Shown here piece by piece: positions 31,505 to 39,947 of a stretch of DNA of 64,000 bases. A program made the position numbers and the translations under genes. Location of the stretch: contig OY970397.1 of the NCBI GenBank assembly GCA_963720515.1, positions 248,001-312,000 of the forward strand. The letters are read 5' to 3'. This stretch comes from G963720515 sp963720515 (GTDB lineage: Bacteria > Actinomycetota > Thermoleophilia > Gaiellales > Gaiellaceae). How positions within the stretch are numbered: position 1 is the first letter of the stretch; each line of letters starts with the position of its first letter. The notes beneath the pieces are model-generated. The model was not told the origin of the DNA, did no database searches, and saw only the letters and a list, made by a program, of their open reading frames with translations.

Positions 31505-33442
31505 GTGTCCGTGAGCCGCTACGCCTCGGTCGTGCCGCTCGTGTCCACGCGCGCCCTCGCGCGGCCGTTCACGTACCTCGTGGACGACGCCGAGGTCGGG
31601 ACGATCGTCTCCGTCCCGTTCGGCCGTGCGCGGCGCCGCGGGGTGGTCGTCGCCCTCGACGACGCGCCTCCGCCCGACGTCGAGCCGGTCGCGGTCGAGG
31701 CGGTCATCGGTGCCGTCCCGCCCGCACTCGTCGCCCTCGCACTCTGGCTCGCCGACTACTACGGCTCGACGCCGGCCCGCGCGCTCGCGCTCGTCGCGCC
31801 GCCTTCGCGCGCCCGCCGGGCAGGGGCGAAGCGTCGTGCCGTCCCCGAGGATCCCCCCGGCGAGGCCGCGCCCGCCGCGCTCACCGCGTCGCAGGAGGTC
31901 GCCCTCGCCCGGATCGTCGGCGCGCTCGGCTCGACCGCGCACGTCCTCCTCCACGGCGCGACCGGGAGCGGCAAGACGGAGGTGTACCTCCGCGCCTGCG
32001 AGGCGGCCCTCGCGCGCGGGCGCGGCGCGATCGTGCTCGTTCCCGAGATCGCGCTCACGCCGCAGACCGCCGGCCGGTTCCGCACCCGCTTCGGGGATCG
32101 TGTCGCCGTGCTCCATTCGCGGCTCACAGAGGCCGAGCGCCGCGACGAGCGCGCCCGCATCGCGGCCGGCGAGGCCCGCGTCGTCGTCGGCGCGCGCTCG
32201 GCGATCTTCGCGCCCGTCGAAGGCCTCGGGCTCGTCTGCGTGGACGAGGAGCACGACGCGTCGTACAAGCAGGACTCGGACCCGCGCTACGACGCCCGCA
32301 CCGTCGCGGCGAAGCGGGCGGCGCTCGAGGACGCGGTCGTCGTCTACGGCTCCGCAACCCCGCGCCCGGAGAGCTGGGCGCGGCTCGAGCGGCTCGACCT
32401 CGGCGCCCGTCTCGGCGCGCCGATGCCGCCCGTGAAGATCGTGGATCTCCGCCGCGAGACCGGCTACCCGCTCTCCACGCCGCTCCTCGCCGCGCTCGGC
32501 GCGGTCGCCGACGCGCGCGGCAAGGCCGTGCTCCTCCTGAACCGACGCGGCGTCGCGCCCGCGCTCCACTGCCGCGCCTGCGGCCTCACCGAACGCTGCG
32601 AGCTCTGCGACGTCGCGCTGACGCTCCACGCGGACGGGCGCCTCCACTGCCATCACTGCGGCGCGGCGCGGCAGGCGCCCGAGGTCTGCCGGAGCTGCGG
32701 CGCGGCCGAGGTCGCGCGCCTCGGCTCGGGCACGGAGCACCTGGAGGCCGAGCTGGCCGCGCGGGTCCCCGAGCTCGATCTGTTCCGCCTCGACGCGGAC
32801 ACGACCGCGCAGCCGGGGCGGCTCGCCGAGACGCTCGCGCGCTTCCGCGAGACCGACGGCGCGGTGCTCCTCGGCACGCAGATGGTCGCCAAGGGCCACC
32901 ACTTCCAGGGCGTGTCCCTCGCCGCCGTGGTCGATGCGGACACGGGGCTCGGCCTGCCCGACTTCCGCGCCGAGGAGCGCACGTTCCAGCTCGTGACGCA
33001 GCTCGCGGGGCGCAGCGGCCGCGACGCGCCGGGGCGCGTGATCGTGCAGACGTACCAGCCGGACGCGCGGCCGATCGCCCTCGCCGCGCGCCACGCGGTG
33101 GACGAGTTCCTCGCGGGCGAGCTCGCCCGGCGCGAGCTGCTCGGCTACCCGCCGTACCGCCAGCTCGTCCGGATCGTGGTCTCCGGGCCGACCCCGGACG
33201 GCCCGCTCGCCGTGCTCGGCCAGCTCCGGGCGCGGCTCGACGGCGTCGAAGGCGTCGACCTGCTCGGCCCGGCGCCGCTTCTGCGCCTCCGCGGCCGCTC
33301 GCGCGCGCAGCTCCTGGCGAAGACGGACACGCCGCGCCGCGTCGCGCTCCCCGCCGGGCGGCTGCTCGCGGCCGCGGCCGCCGCGATGCGGAAGGACGGC
33401 CTGGCGGTTTCAGTGGACGTCGAGCCGCAGCACCAGGGCTAG
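31505..33442 (+). CDS. priA: Primosomal protein N' (replication restart helicase)
   Basis: A 645-residue superfamily 2 helicase that reloads replisomes at stalled forks. The N-terminal 3'-DNA-binding domain is followed by the helicase core: LLHGATGSGKTEVYLRACEA (Walker A), VCVDEEHDASYKQD (DEEH) and VYGSATPRPES. Two zinc modules lie at about residues 357-400 (CRACGLTERCELCDVALTLH, CHHCGAARQAPEVCRSCG). Helicase C-terminal motifs are VLLGTQMVAKGHHF and QLAGRSGR. GTG 31505 and GTG 31511 are both possible starts. Confidence 0.95.
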   Translation: MSVSRYASVVPLVSTRALARPFTYLVDDAEVGTIVSVPFGRARRRGVVVALDDAPPPDVEPVAVEAVIGAVPPALVALALWLADYYGSTPARALALVAPPSRARRAGAKRRAVPEDPPGEAAPAALTASQEVALARIVGALGSTAHVLLHGATGSGKTEVYLRACEAALARGRGAIVLVPEIALTPQTAGRFRTRFGDRVAVLHSRLTEAERRDERARIAAGEARVVVGARSAIFAPVEGLGLVCVDEEHDASYKQDSDPRYDARTVAAKRAALEDAVVVYGSATPRPESWARLERLDLGARLGAPMPPVKIVDLRRETGYPLSTPLLAALGAVADARGKAVLLLNRRGVAPALHCRACGLTERCELCDVALTLHADGRLHCHHCGAARQAPEVCRSCGAAEVARLGSGTEHLEAELAARVPELDLFRLDADTTAQPGRLAETLARFRETDGAVLLGTQMVAKGHHFQGVSLAAVVDADTGLGLPDFRAEERTFQLVTQLAGRSGRDAPGRVIVQTYQPDARPIALAARHAVDEFLAGELARRELLGYPPYRQLVRIVVSGPTPDGPLAVLGQLRARLDGVEGVDLLGPAPLLRLRGRSRAQLLAKTDTPRRVALPAGRLLAAAAAAMRKDGLAVSVDVEPQHQG

Positions 33443-33445
33443 ACT
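33440..33445 (+). promoter_or_regulatory. -10 box of def overlapping the priA stop codon
   Basis: TAGACT begins with the priA TAG stop and is 9 nt before ATG 33455. Confidence 0.5.
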
Positions 33446-33454
33446 GGCGCGTCG

Positions 33455-34033
33455 ATGGCCGAGGAGATCGAGGGGCAGGTCCGCGAGGGCGAGGAGCTCG
33501 ACGCCGAGCGCGAAGGGCGGCGCCGGCTCGCGCTCGCGCAGGTTCGGCAGTACCCGGACCCAGTCCTGCGGCTGCGCGCCCGCGAGGTGACCGAGTTCGA
33601 CGACGCGCTCGCCTCGCTCGTCGACCGCATGGGGCGGCTCATGAACGACGCGCGCGGCGTCGGGCTTGCGGCGCCGCAGCTCGGCCTGTCCCAGCGCGTG
33701 CTCGTCTACCAGATCGCCGAGGACAGCCCGGTCGTAGCGCTCGTGAACCCGACCATCGTGGAGTCCTCCGAGGAGACCGAGACGGGCGACGAGGGCTGCC
33801 TGTCGCTCGGCGCGGCGACGATCGCCGTCCCGGTCGAGCGGCCCGTGCGGATCACGGTCGAGGCCGTGGACGCCGCCGGGGAGCCGATCCGCGCCGAGGC
33901 CGAGGGGCTCGAGGCGCGCGTGATCCAGCACGAGCTCGACCACCTGGACGGCGTGCTCACGATCGACCGGACGACGCCCGAGGCGAAGCGGGACGCGCTC
34001 GCCAAGCTGCGCCCGCAGCCCGTTCTCGGGTGA
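33455..34033 (+). CDS. def: Peptide deformylase
   Basis: A 192-residue metalloenzyme that removes the N-formyl group from nascent proteins. All three motifs are intact: GVGLAAPQLG, DEGCLSLG (metal Cys) and VIQHELDHLDGVL (HExxH-type). A charged N-terminal extension of about 28 residues precedes the usual start (RQYPDPVLRLRA). Its stop overlaps the fmt start (GTGA), matching the functional pairing with formyltransferase. Confidence 0.95.
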   Translation: MAEEIEGQVREGEELDAEREGRRRLALAQVRQYPDPVLRLRAREVTEFDDALASLVDRMGRLMNDARGVGLAAPQLGLSQRVLVYQIAEDSPVVALVNPTIVESSEETETGDEGCLSLGAATIAVPVERPVRITVEAVDAAGEPIRAEAEGLEARVIQHELDHLDGVLTIDRTTPEAKRDALAKLRPQPVLG

Positions 34034-34819
34034 AGATCGACGTCGCGGCGACCGCCCCGCTGGGGGCGGCCGTGCTCGAAGGGCTTGCCGAGCGCGGACG
34101 ACGTCGAGCTGCTCGTCACGCGGCCGGACCGCCCGCGCGGGCGGGGCCGGAAGCTCGGCGCGCCGCCGGCCAAGGAGGTCGCCGAGCGGCTCGGCATCCC
34201 GGTGGAGCAGCCGGAGCGGCTGGACGACTGGCCCGGCGACGCGCCGGTCGTGGTCGTCGCCGCGTACGGGGCGCTGATTCCCTCGGCGCTGCTCGAGGAC
34301 CGGCTCTGGCTGAACGTCCATCCGTCGCTCCTGCCGCGCTGGCGCGGGGCGGCGCCGGTCGAGCGCGCGATCATGGCCGGCGACGCGGAGACCGGCGTGA
34401 CGATCCACCGGACGACCGCCGAGCTCGACGCGGGGCCGATCGCCGCGCAGCGGGCGTTCCCGATCGGGCCGGACGACGACGCGGGCGTCGTGTACGAGCG
34501 GGCGGCCGCGACCGCGCTCGAGCTGCTCGACGAGGTGCTGCCCGAGCCGGCCTTCCAGCCGCAGCCGGAGGAGGGCGCGACCTACGCCGAGAAGATCGGG
34601 CCGAAGGACCGCGAGCTCGACTGGTCGCGCCCGCCGCAGGAGCTGCACGACCGGATCCGCGGGTTGGCGCCGCACATCGGCGCCCGCGGCGAGGTCGAGG
34701 GCCGCCCCGTGATCGTGTGGCGCTCGCGCCTTGTGGACGGCGGACTCGAGATCCTCGAGGTCCAGCCGGAGGGCGGGAAGCGCATGCCGCTCGAAGCCTT
34801 CCGCCGCGGTCTCCGGTGA
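34030..34819 (+). CDS. fmt: Methionyl-tRNA formyltransferase (frameshifted near 5' end)
   Basis: About 262 residues when repaired; it formylates initiator Met-tRNA. The first 25 codons from GTG 34030 read VKIDVAATAPLGAAVLEGLA. One base later the frame continues as DDVELLVTRPDRPRGRGRKL. Active-site elements follow: LNVHPSLLPRWRGAAPVERA, AIMAGDAETGVTIHRTTAEL and DAGPIAAQ. A surplus G near 34095-34100 explains the shift. From ATG 34085 alone the protein would lack its first strand. Confidence 0.9.
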
Positions 34820-34822
34820 GCG

Positions 34823-34940
34823 CGGTCACGAACTCGGCGCAGGTCGTGACACTCTCGGCACGTTCCGTCACAGACACGCGCGGATTTCGCGCGTATCGTC
34901 AACGGCGGGGGCAAGGGGCCGAAGGCCCCCGGGGGAAGTC
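34823..34940 (+). promoter_or_regulatory. Phased-repeat promoter element, copy 6 (hairpin module B), upstream of rsmB
   Basis: The longest repeat array: GGTCACGAACT, CGGCGCAGGT, CGTGACACTCT, CGGCACGTTC and CGTCACAGACACG, alternating 11 and 10 bp. TATCGT (34894-34899) is 17 bp after CAGACA. Module B follows: GGGGCC-GAA-GGCCCC (34915-34929) and a GGGGGAAGTCTC tail. It points toward rsmB with a ~55-base structured leader. Confidence 0.6.
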
Positions 34941-34958
34941 TCACGAGCGGGTTGCGGC

Positions 34959-36197
34959 GTGACCGCGCGCGACGTCGCCTTCCAGGTCGTCCGCCGCGTC
35001 TTCGAAGACGACGCGTACGCCGACCGCGCCTTCCGCTCGGCGGCCGACGCGGCCGCGCTCGACGAGCGCGACCGCGCCTTCGCCATGCAGCTCGCCTACG
35101 GGACGGTGCAGCGCGTCCGCACGCTCGACCACGCGATCGACACGCTCGGCCGGCGTCCCGTCCGCAAGCTCGATGCACCCGTACTGGCCGCGCTCCGCCT
35201 CGGCGCCTACCAGCTCGGCTTCATGGACGGCGTCCCCGCCCATGCCGCGGCGAACGAATCCGTCGAGCTCGTCCGCGCGGCCGGGCTCGAGCGCGCGGTC
35301 GCGTTCACGAACGCGGTCATGCGCCGCCTGGCCGAGGGCATCCGCGAGCTCGTGGCATCGCTCCCCGAGGCGACGCCCGCCGAGGCCGCGCTCCGCCACT
35401 CCTACCCGGACTGGATCGCCGAGACCTTCTGGCGCGAGCTCGGGCCCCCCGACGCGCTCGCGCTCATGGCCGCGCAGAACGAGCCGCCGCCGACCGTCGT
35501 CCGCGTGGCGGCGCGCGGCGTCGATCTCCCGGGCGAGCGGGATCCCGAGGTCCCCACCGCGCTCACGGTCGACCGGATCGCGCCCGAGTGGATCGAGCAG
35601 GGGCTCGCCTGGCCGCAGAGCCGCGGGTCCCAGCTCGCAGCACTCGCCGTCGGCGCGCAGCCCGGCGAGCGGATCCTCGACCTCTGCGCGGCCCCGGGCG
35701 GCAAGGCGATGCAGCTCGCCGAGGCCGCCGCCGAGGTGGTCGCGGTCGAGCTCCACGAGGGCCGCGCGCGTGAGCTCGAGGACACCGCCGCGCGATTCGG
35801 CCTCGCGAACGTCCGCGTCGTCAACGCCGACGCGCTGGAGCTCGACCCCGCCTACACGGGCTTCGACCGGGTGCTCGTGGACGCGCCGTGCTCCGGCCTC
35901 GGCGTCCTCGCCTCGCGGCCCGATCTGCGCTGGCGCGCCGAGCCGCTGCCCGAACTTCAGCGAGGGCTGCTCGCGGTGGCCGCCGAGCGCGTGCGCCCTG
36001 GCGGCACGATCACCTACTCCGTGTGCACGATCACCCGCGCCGAGACCGACGACATCGTGGACGCCGGAGGCCTCCCGCTCGACGACCTCGGGGCCGAGTG
36101 GCCAGCCTTCCGCCACCCGCGGCGCCCTGAGGCGCTGCTCACGCTCCCGCATGTCCACGGCACGTCCGGCTTCTTCACGGCGAGAATGCGCGCATGA
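34959..36197 (+). CDS. rsmB: 16S rRNA m5C967 methyltransferase
   Basis: A 412-residue Sun/RsmB protein. The N-terminal NusB-like domain (about 1-140) starts VTARDVAFQVVRRVFEDDAY. The SAM-dependent methyltransferase has ILDLCAAPGGKAMQLAEAAA (motif I), VLVDAPCSGLGVLASRPDLR with the catalytic PC and TYSVCTITRAE with the second Cys. GTG 34959 matches the NusB-domain start. The stop overlaps rpe (ATGA). Confidence 0.94.
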   Translation: MTARDVAFQVVRRVFEDDAYADRAFRSAADAAALDERDRAFAMQLAYGTVQRVRTLDHAIDTLGRRPVRKLDAPVLAALRLGAYQLGFMDGVPAHAAANESVELVRAAGLERAVAFTNAVMRRLAEGIRELVASLPEATPAEAALRHSYPDWIAETFWRELGPPDALALMAAQNEPPPTVVRVAARGVDLPGERDPEVPTALTVDRIAPEWIEQGLAWPQSRGSQLAALAVGAQPGERILDLCAAPGGKAMQLAEAAAEVVAVELHEGRARELEDTAARFGLANVRVVNADALELDPAYTGFDRVLVDAPCSGLGVLASRPDLRWRAEPLPELQRGLLAVAAERVRPGGTITYSVCTITRAETDDIVDAGGLPLDDLGAEWPAFRHPRRPEALLTLPHVHGTSGFFTARMRA

Positions 36198-36871
36198 GCT
36201 GGGAGACGTGGTCGCGTGGGCCGGAGATCGAGCCGTCGCTCTACGCGGCCGACTTCGCGCGGCTCGGCGAGCAGATCGAGACGCTCCTCGACGCGGGCGT
36301 CCGGATCTTTCACTTCGACGTCGGCGACGGGCACTTCGTCGAGCCGGTCACCATCGGTCCCGTCGTCCTCCAGTCGATCTCCGGCCTCGTCCACGACCGC
36401 GGAGGCGTGCTCGACTGCCATCTCATGGTGACGAACCCTGAGCGCCACTTTCCGCAGATCGCGCGGGCCGGGGGCGACAGCGTCACGTTCCACCACGAGG
36501 TCGCGGACGATCCGGCCGCGCTGGTCGCGCAGGCGCGCGACCTCGGGCTCGGCGTCGGGCTCGCGTTCAACCCGGAGAGCGCGGTGGCCGACGCGGTCGC
36601 CGTGGCGGACGGCGTCGACCTCGTGCTGTGCATGAGCATCCATCCCGGCTACTCCGGCCAGGAGTTCATGCCCGAGGCGATCGACCGGCTCCGCGCCACG
36701 CGCGACGCGCTCCCCGCCGAGGTGCACGTGCAGGTGGACGGCGGGATCACGGACGAGAACGTCGCAGCCGTGCGCGAGGCGGGCGCCGATCTGATCGTCG
36801 CCGGGAGCGCCGTCTTCGGGGCCTCGTCCATCGCGGACGCCTACCGCGGGCTCGCGTCCGCGATCGCGTGA
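36194..36871 (+). CDS. rpe: Ribulose-phosphate 3-epimerase
   Basis: A 225-residue TIM barrel of the pentose phosphate pathway. Motifs are IEPSLYAADFARLGEQIETL, FHFDVGDGHFVEPVTIGP (metal His and Asp), LDCHLMVTNPERH, SIHPGYSGQEFMPEAIDRL, QVDGGITDENV and VAGSAVFG. It supplies ribulose-5-phosphate chemistry next to the riboflavin genes that use it. The stop overlaps the ribD GTG. Confidence 0.95.
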   Translation: MSWETWSRGPEIEPSLYAADFARLGEQIETLLDAGVRIFHFDVGDGHFVEPVTIGPVVLQSISGLVHDRGGVLDCHLMVTNPERHFPQIARAGGDSVTFHHEVADDPAALVAQARDLGLGVGLAFNPESAVADAVAVADGVDLVLCMSIHPGYSGQEFMPEAIDRLRATRDALPAEVHVQVDGGITDENVAAVREAGADLIVAGSAVFGASSIADAYRGLASAIA

Positions 36872-37862
36872 GCGACGACGCCCGGCACCTCGAGCGCGCG
36901 ATCGAGCTCGCCGAGCAGGGCCGCGGGACGACGCGGCCGAACCCGCTCGTCGGCGCCGTCGTCGTCAGCGGACGGCGAGGTGGTGGGGGAGGGCTGGCAC
37001 GAGCGGCCGGGGCTTCCGCACGCCGAAGCACTCGCGCTCGAGGCGGCGGGGGAGCGGACGCGCGGCGCGACGCTCTACGTGACGCTCGAGCCGTGCGTCC
37101 ACACCGGGCGGACGCCCCCGTGCGCGGACGCCGTGGTCGCGGCCGGGATCGCGCGGGCCGTGGTCGGCGCCCAGGATCCGTACGCGCCCGTGAACGGGCG
37201 GGGTCTCACACGAATTCGCGAGGCGGGAATCGAGGTCTCGCTCGCCGAGGGCGATCTCGCCCGGCGCGTCCGGCGGCAGAACGAGGCGTTCCTCACCTGG
37301 GCGGCCGAGGAGCGTCCGTTCGTCACGTACAAGGCGGCGATGACGCTCGACGGTCGGCTGGCCGCGTCCTCCGGAGATGCGCGCTGGATCTCGGGCGAGG
37401 AGAGCCGGCGGCGCGCGCACGAGTTGCGCGCGCTCGCGGATGCGGTCGCGGTCGGCATGGGCACCGTGCGTGCGGAGAATCCGCGCCTCGACGCCCGTGA
37501 CGTGGGAGCGGAGCGCCAGCCACGCCGGCTCGCGTTCGGGCAAGGGCCGCTTCCCGAGGGCTCGGAGCTCGAGCTCGTCGAAGGCCCGCTCGACGAGGCG
37601 CTGCGCCGGCTCGCGGAGGAGGAGGTGCAGTCGCTGCTGCTGGAGGGCGGGCCCACGTTGGCCGGCGCGTTTCTGCGCGCCGGCCTCCTGGACAAGCTCG
37701 TCCTGTTCGTGGCGCCGACGCTCATCGGCGGCGACGACGCGCCGCCGCTCTTCGCGGGCCCGGGCGCGCAGACGCTTGCGGAGGCGGTTCCCCTGTCTCG
37801 CCCTCGAGACCGACCGCGCGGGCGACGACGTCGTCCTGACGGCGTACGTCCGCGAGCCCTAG
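36868..37862 (+). CDS. ribD: Riboflavin deaminase/reductase RibD (two frameshifts)
   Basis: About 330 residues when repaired; bifunctional pyrimidine deaminase and reductase. From GTG 36868, HLERAIELAEQGRGTTRPNP and LVGAVVV run until about 36970. One base on, DGEVVGEGWHERPGLPHAEA follows, with zinc and catalytic residues. CVHTGRTPPCADAV and the reductase domain (VTYKAAMTLDGRLAASSGDA, RWISGEESRR) continue to about 37790. A second one-base shift restores LALETDRAGDDVVLTAYVRE to TAG 37860-37862. Without repair the middle frame runs into ribE as a false fusion. Confidence 0.9.
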
Positions 37863-37892
37863 CCTCCGAGGCAGCCGTCCGACGCGCCGCTG

Positions 37893-37910
37893 GCGCCCGC
37901 AAGCGGGCGC
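37893..37910. terminator. Perfect hairpin downstream of ribD
   Basis: GCGCCCGC (37893-37900) and GCGGGCGC (37903-37910) form an 8-bp stem with an AA loop. It could end ribD transcription, and also the minus-strand RNA from the adjoining element. Confidence 0.55.
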
Positions 37911-38013
37911 TCCCCCCGTTCGGGGGCGCGAGGCTCCCAGCACGAACGCTATCGGGGCCGGGCGCACGTGTGTGTCGCGGAACTGCACCGAATCTGTGCC
38001 GATCGCTCCACAG
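37911..38013 (-). promoter_or_regulatory. Phased-repeat promoter element, copy 7 (hairpin module A), minus strand
   Basis: On the minus strand: CTGTGGA, CGGCACAGATTCGGTGCAG, CGCGACACACACG, then TAGCGT (37951-37946). Module A follows with a CCCCCG-AA-CGGGGG hairpin (about 37912-37925). It points back into ribD, inside the riboflavin cluster. The far side faces ribE, separated by a 19-bp palindrome (38012-38030). Confidence 0.55.
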
Positions 38014-38052
38014 GCCGGGGGCCCCGGCCTCGGCAGGCGCGACCCGCCCGCG

Positions 38053-38058
38053 TATCGT
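38053..38058 (+). promoter_or_regulatory. -10 box, ribE
   Basis: TATCGT is 7 nt before ATG 38066. Confidence 0.5.
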
Positions 38059-38065
38059 TTCCCGC

Positions 38066-38662
38066 ATGTTCACGGGGATCGTGCGCGAGGTCGGGACCGT
38101 CGAGTCGGTCGAGCCCGTCGCCGAAGGCGGCGCGCGCCTGCGCGTGCGCGCGGCCCGGACCGCGGCCCGCACGGCCACCGGCGACTCCGTCTCCGTCGCA
38201 GGCGTGTGCCTCACGGCGATCGAGGTCGTCGAAGGGTCGATCGCCTTCGACGCCGTGCCGGAGACGCTCGCCCGCACGACGCTCGGGGCGCTCGAGCCGG
38301 GCGCGCGCGCGAACCTCGAGGCCGCGCTCCGCGCCGGCGATCCGATGGGCGGCCACGTCGTCCAGGGCCACGTCGACGGCGTCGGCACGGTCGTCTCGCT
38401 CGCGCCCGAGGGCGACGGCGCGCGCCTCACTGTTGAGCTCCCCGAGTCGCTCGCGCACCTCGCGGCCGAGAAGGGCTCGATCGCGCTCGACGGCGTCAGC
38501 CTCACCGTCGCGGCGCTCGACGGCGCGCACGTCGAGATCGCGCTCGTGCCGCACACGCTTGCCGAGACCACGCTCGGCGCCCTCGCCCGGGGCGACCGCG
38601 TCAACGTCGAGACGGACATCCTTGCCCGGCAGGTCGAGCGCCTCCTCGAAGCGCGCCGGTAG
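38066..38662 (+). CDS. ribE: Riboflavin synthase alpha subunit
   Basis: A 198-residue enzyme that dismutates two 6,7-dimethyl-8-ribityllumazine molecules to riboflavin. Two tandem lumazine-binding barrels are visible. The first starts MFTGIVREVGTVESVEPVAE with GDSVSVAGVCLTA. The second has GGHVVQGHVDGVGTVVSLAP and GSIALDGVSLTVAAL. The end, NVETDILARQVERLLEARR, is typical. An upstream in-frame extension is excluded by the strong N-terminal motif. Confidence 0.96.
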   Translation: MFTGIVREVGTVESVEPVAEGGARLRVRAARTAARTATGDSVSVAGVCLTAIEVVEGSIAFDAVPETLARTTLGALEPGARANLEAALRAGDPMGGHVVQGHVDGVGTVVSLAPEGDGARLTVELPESLAHLAAEKGSIALDGVSLTVAALDGAHVEIALVPHTLAETTLGALARGDRVNVETDILARQVERLLEARR

Positions 38663-38670
38663 CGCCGCGA

Positions 38671-38676
38671 TACGAT
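38671..38676 (+). promoter_or_regulatory. -10 box, ribBA
   Basis: TACGAT is 8 nt before ATG 38685. Confidence 0.45.
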
Positions 38677-38684
38677 TCACCACG

Positions 38685-39947
38685 ATGCGAGACGACTATG
38701 AGGCGCGCGACGAGACGACCCCCTTCGCGCCGATCGAGCAGGCGATCGAGGACATCCGCGACGGCAAGTTCGTCGTGGTCGTCGACGCTGCCGATCGCGA
38801 GAACGAGGGCGACCTCACGATCGCCGCGCAGTTCGCGACGCCCGAGGCGATCAACTTCATGGCCACACACGGCCGCGGCCTCATCTGTCTCTGCCTGACC
38901 GGCGAGCGCTGCGACGCGCTCGGGCTTCGCCCGATGACGCACGAGAACGAGACGCCGTACGGCACCGCGTTCACCGTGTCCGTCGAGGCCCGCGAGGGGA
39001 TCTCGACGGGGATCTCGGCACAGGACCGCTCCCGGACGATCCAGGTCGCGATCGACCCTTCGAAAGGCCCGCGCGACCTCGTCCAGCCAGGTCACACCTT
39101 TCCGCTGCGCGCAAAGCCGGGCGGCGTCCTCCAGCGCGCCGGCCAGACCGAGGCGGCCGTCGATCTCGCGCGGCTGGCGGGTCTCAACCCCGCGGGCGTG
39201 GTCTGCGAGATCATGAACGAGGACGGGACGATGGCCCGCGTGCCCGATCTCATCCCGTTCTGCGAGCGCCACGGCCTCACCATGGTCACCGTCGCCGATC
39301 TGATCGAGTACCGGCGGCGCACAGAGAAGCTCGTCGAGCGCGCGACCTCCGTCCGCCTACCGACGACGTACGGCGAGTTCACCGCCGTGGCGTTCCGCGA
39401 GACCCTGACCGGCAAGCACCACGTCGCGCTCGTGAAGGGCGAGGTGGACGGCCGCGAGGACGTGCTCGTCCGCGTCCACTCCGAGTGCCTCACCGGCGAC
39501 GTCTTCCATTCGCTTCGCTGCGACTGCGGCGAGCAGCTCGAGCAGGCGCTCCTGCGGATCGGCGCCGAGGAGCGCGGCGTGCTTCTCTACATGGCGCAGG
39601 AGGGCCGCGGCATCGGGCTCCTGGCGAAGCTGAAGGCCTACGAGCTCCAAGAGGCGGGCCTCGACACCGTGGAGGCGAACCTCGAGCTCGGCTTCCCGCC
39701 GGACGCGCGCGAGTACGGGATCGGCTCGCAGATCCTGGCCGACCTCGGCCTGACCACGATCCGGATCCTCACGAACAATCCGCGCAAGATCACCGGGATC
39801 GAGGGCTTCGGCCTCCGCGTCACGGAACAGGTGCCGATCGAGGTGCCGCCCAATGCGGAGAACCGCGGCTACCTCGAGACCAAGCGCGAGAAGCTCGGCC
39901 ACCGTCTCCACCACCAGGAGCTGCGCTTCGTGGAGCCCGCCGAGTGA
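38685..39947 (+). CDS. ribBA: Bifunctional DHBP synthase / GTP cyclohydrolase II
   Basis: A 420-residue fusion. Residues about 8-210 are 3,4-dihydroxy-2-butanone-4-phosphate synthase (DAADRENEGDLTIAAQFATP, THGRGLICL, GHTFPLRAKPGGVLQRAGQT). Residues about 215-415 are GTP cyclohydrolase II (LVRVHSECLTGDVFHSLRCD with Zn Cys, MAQEGRGIGL, ILTNNPRKI). It supplies both precursors of riboflavin. The last bases overlap the ribH GTG. Confidence 0.96.
   Translation: MRDDYEARDETTPFAPIEQAIEDIRDGKFVVVVDAADRENEGDLTIAAQFATPEAINFMATHGRGLICLCLTGERCDALGLRPMTHENETPYGTAFTVSVEAREGISTGISAQDRSRTIQVAIDPSKGPRDLVQPGHTFPLRAKPGGVLQRAGQTEAAVDLARLAGLNPAGVVCEIMNEDGTMARVPDLIPFCERHGLTMVTVADLIEYRRRTEKLVERATSVRLPTTYGEFTAVAFRETLTGKHHVALVKGEVDGREDVLVRVHSECLTGDVFHSLRCDCGEQLEQALLRIGAEERGVLLYMAQEGRGIGLLAKLKAYELQEAGLDTVEANLELGFPPDAREYGIGSQILADLGLTTIRILTNNPRKITGIEGFGLRVTEQVPIEVPPNAENRGYLETKREKLGHRLHHQELRFVEPAE

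Noticed and set aside
6160..37805. Programmed +1 frameshifting
   Set aside because: No shared slippery heptamer, stop codon or stimulatory structure at the five sites; homopolymer insertion explains them more simply.
37863..38065. FMN riboswitch before riboflavin genes
   Set aside because: The gap holds the phased element, a hairpin and a palindrome. None of the conserved RFN core sequences was seen, and ribE appears leaderless.
36980..38662. Apparent ribD-ribE fusion protein
   Set aside because: Frame breaks in ribD produce it. The linker is Arg/Pro-rich and contains the phased-repeat element; ribE has its own -10 and start.
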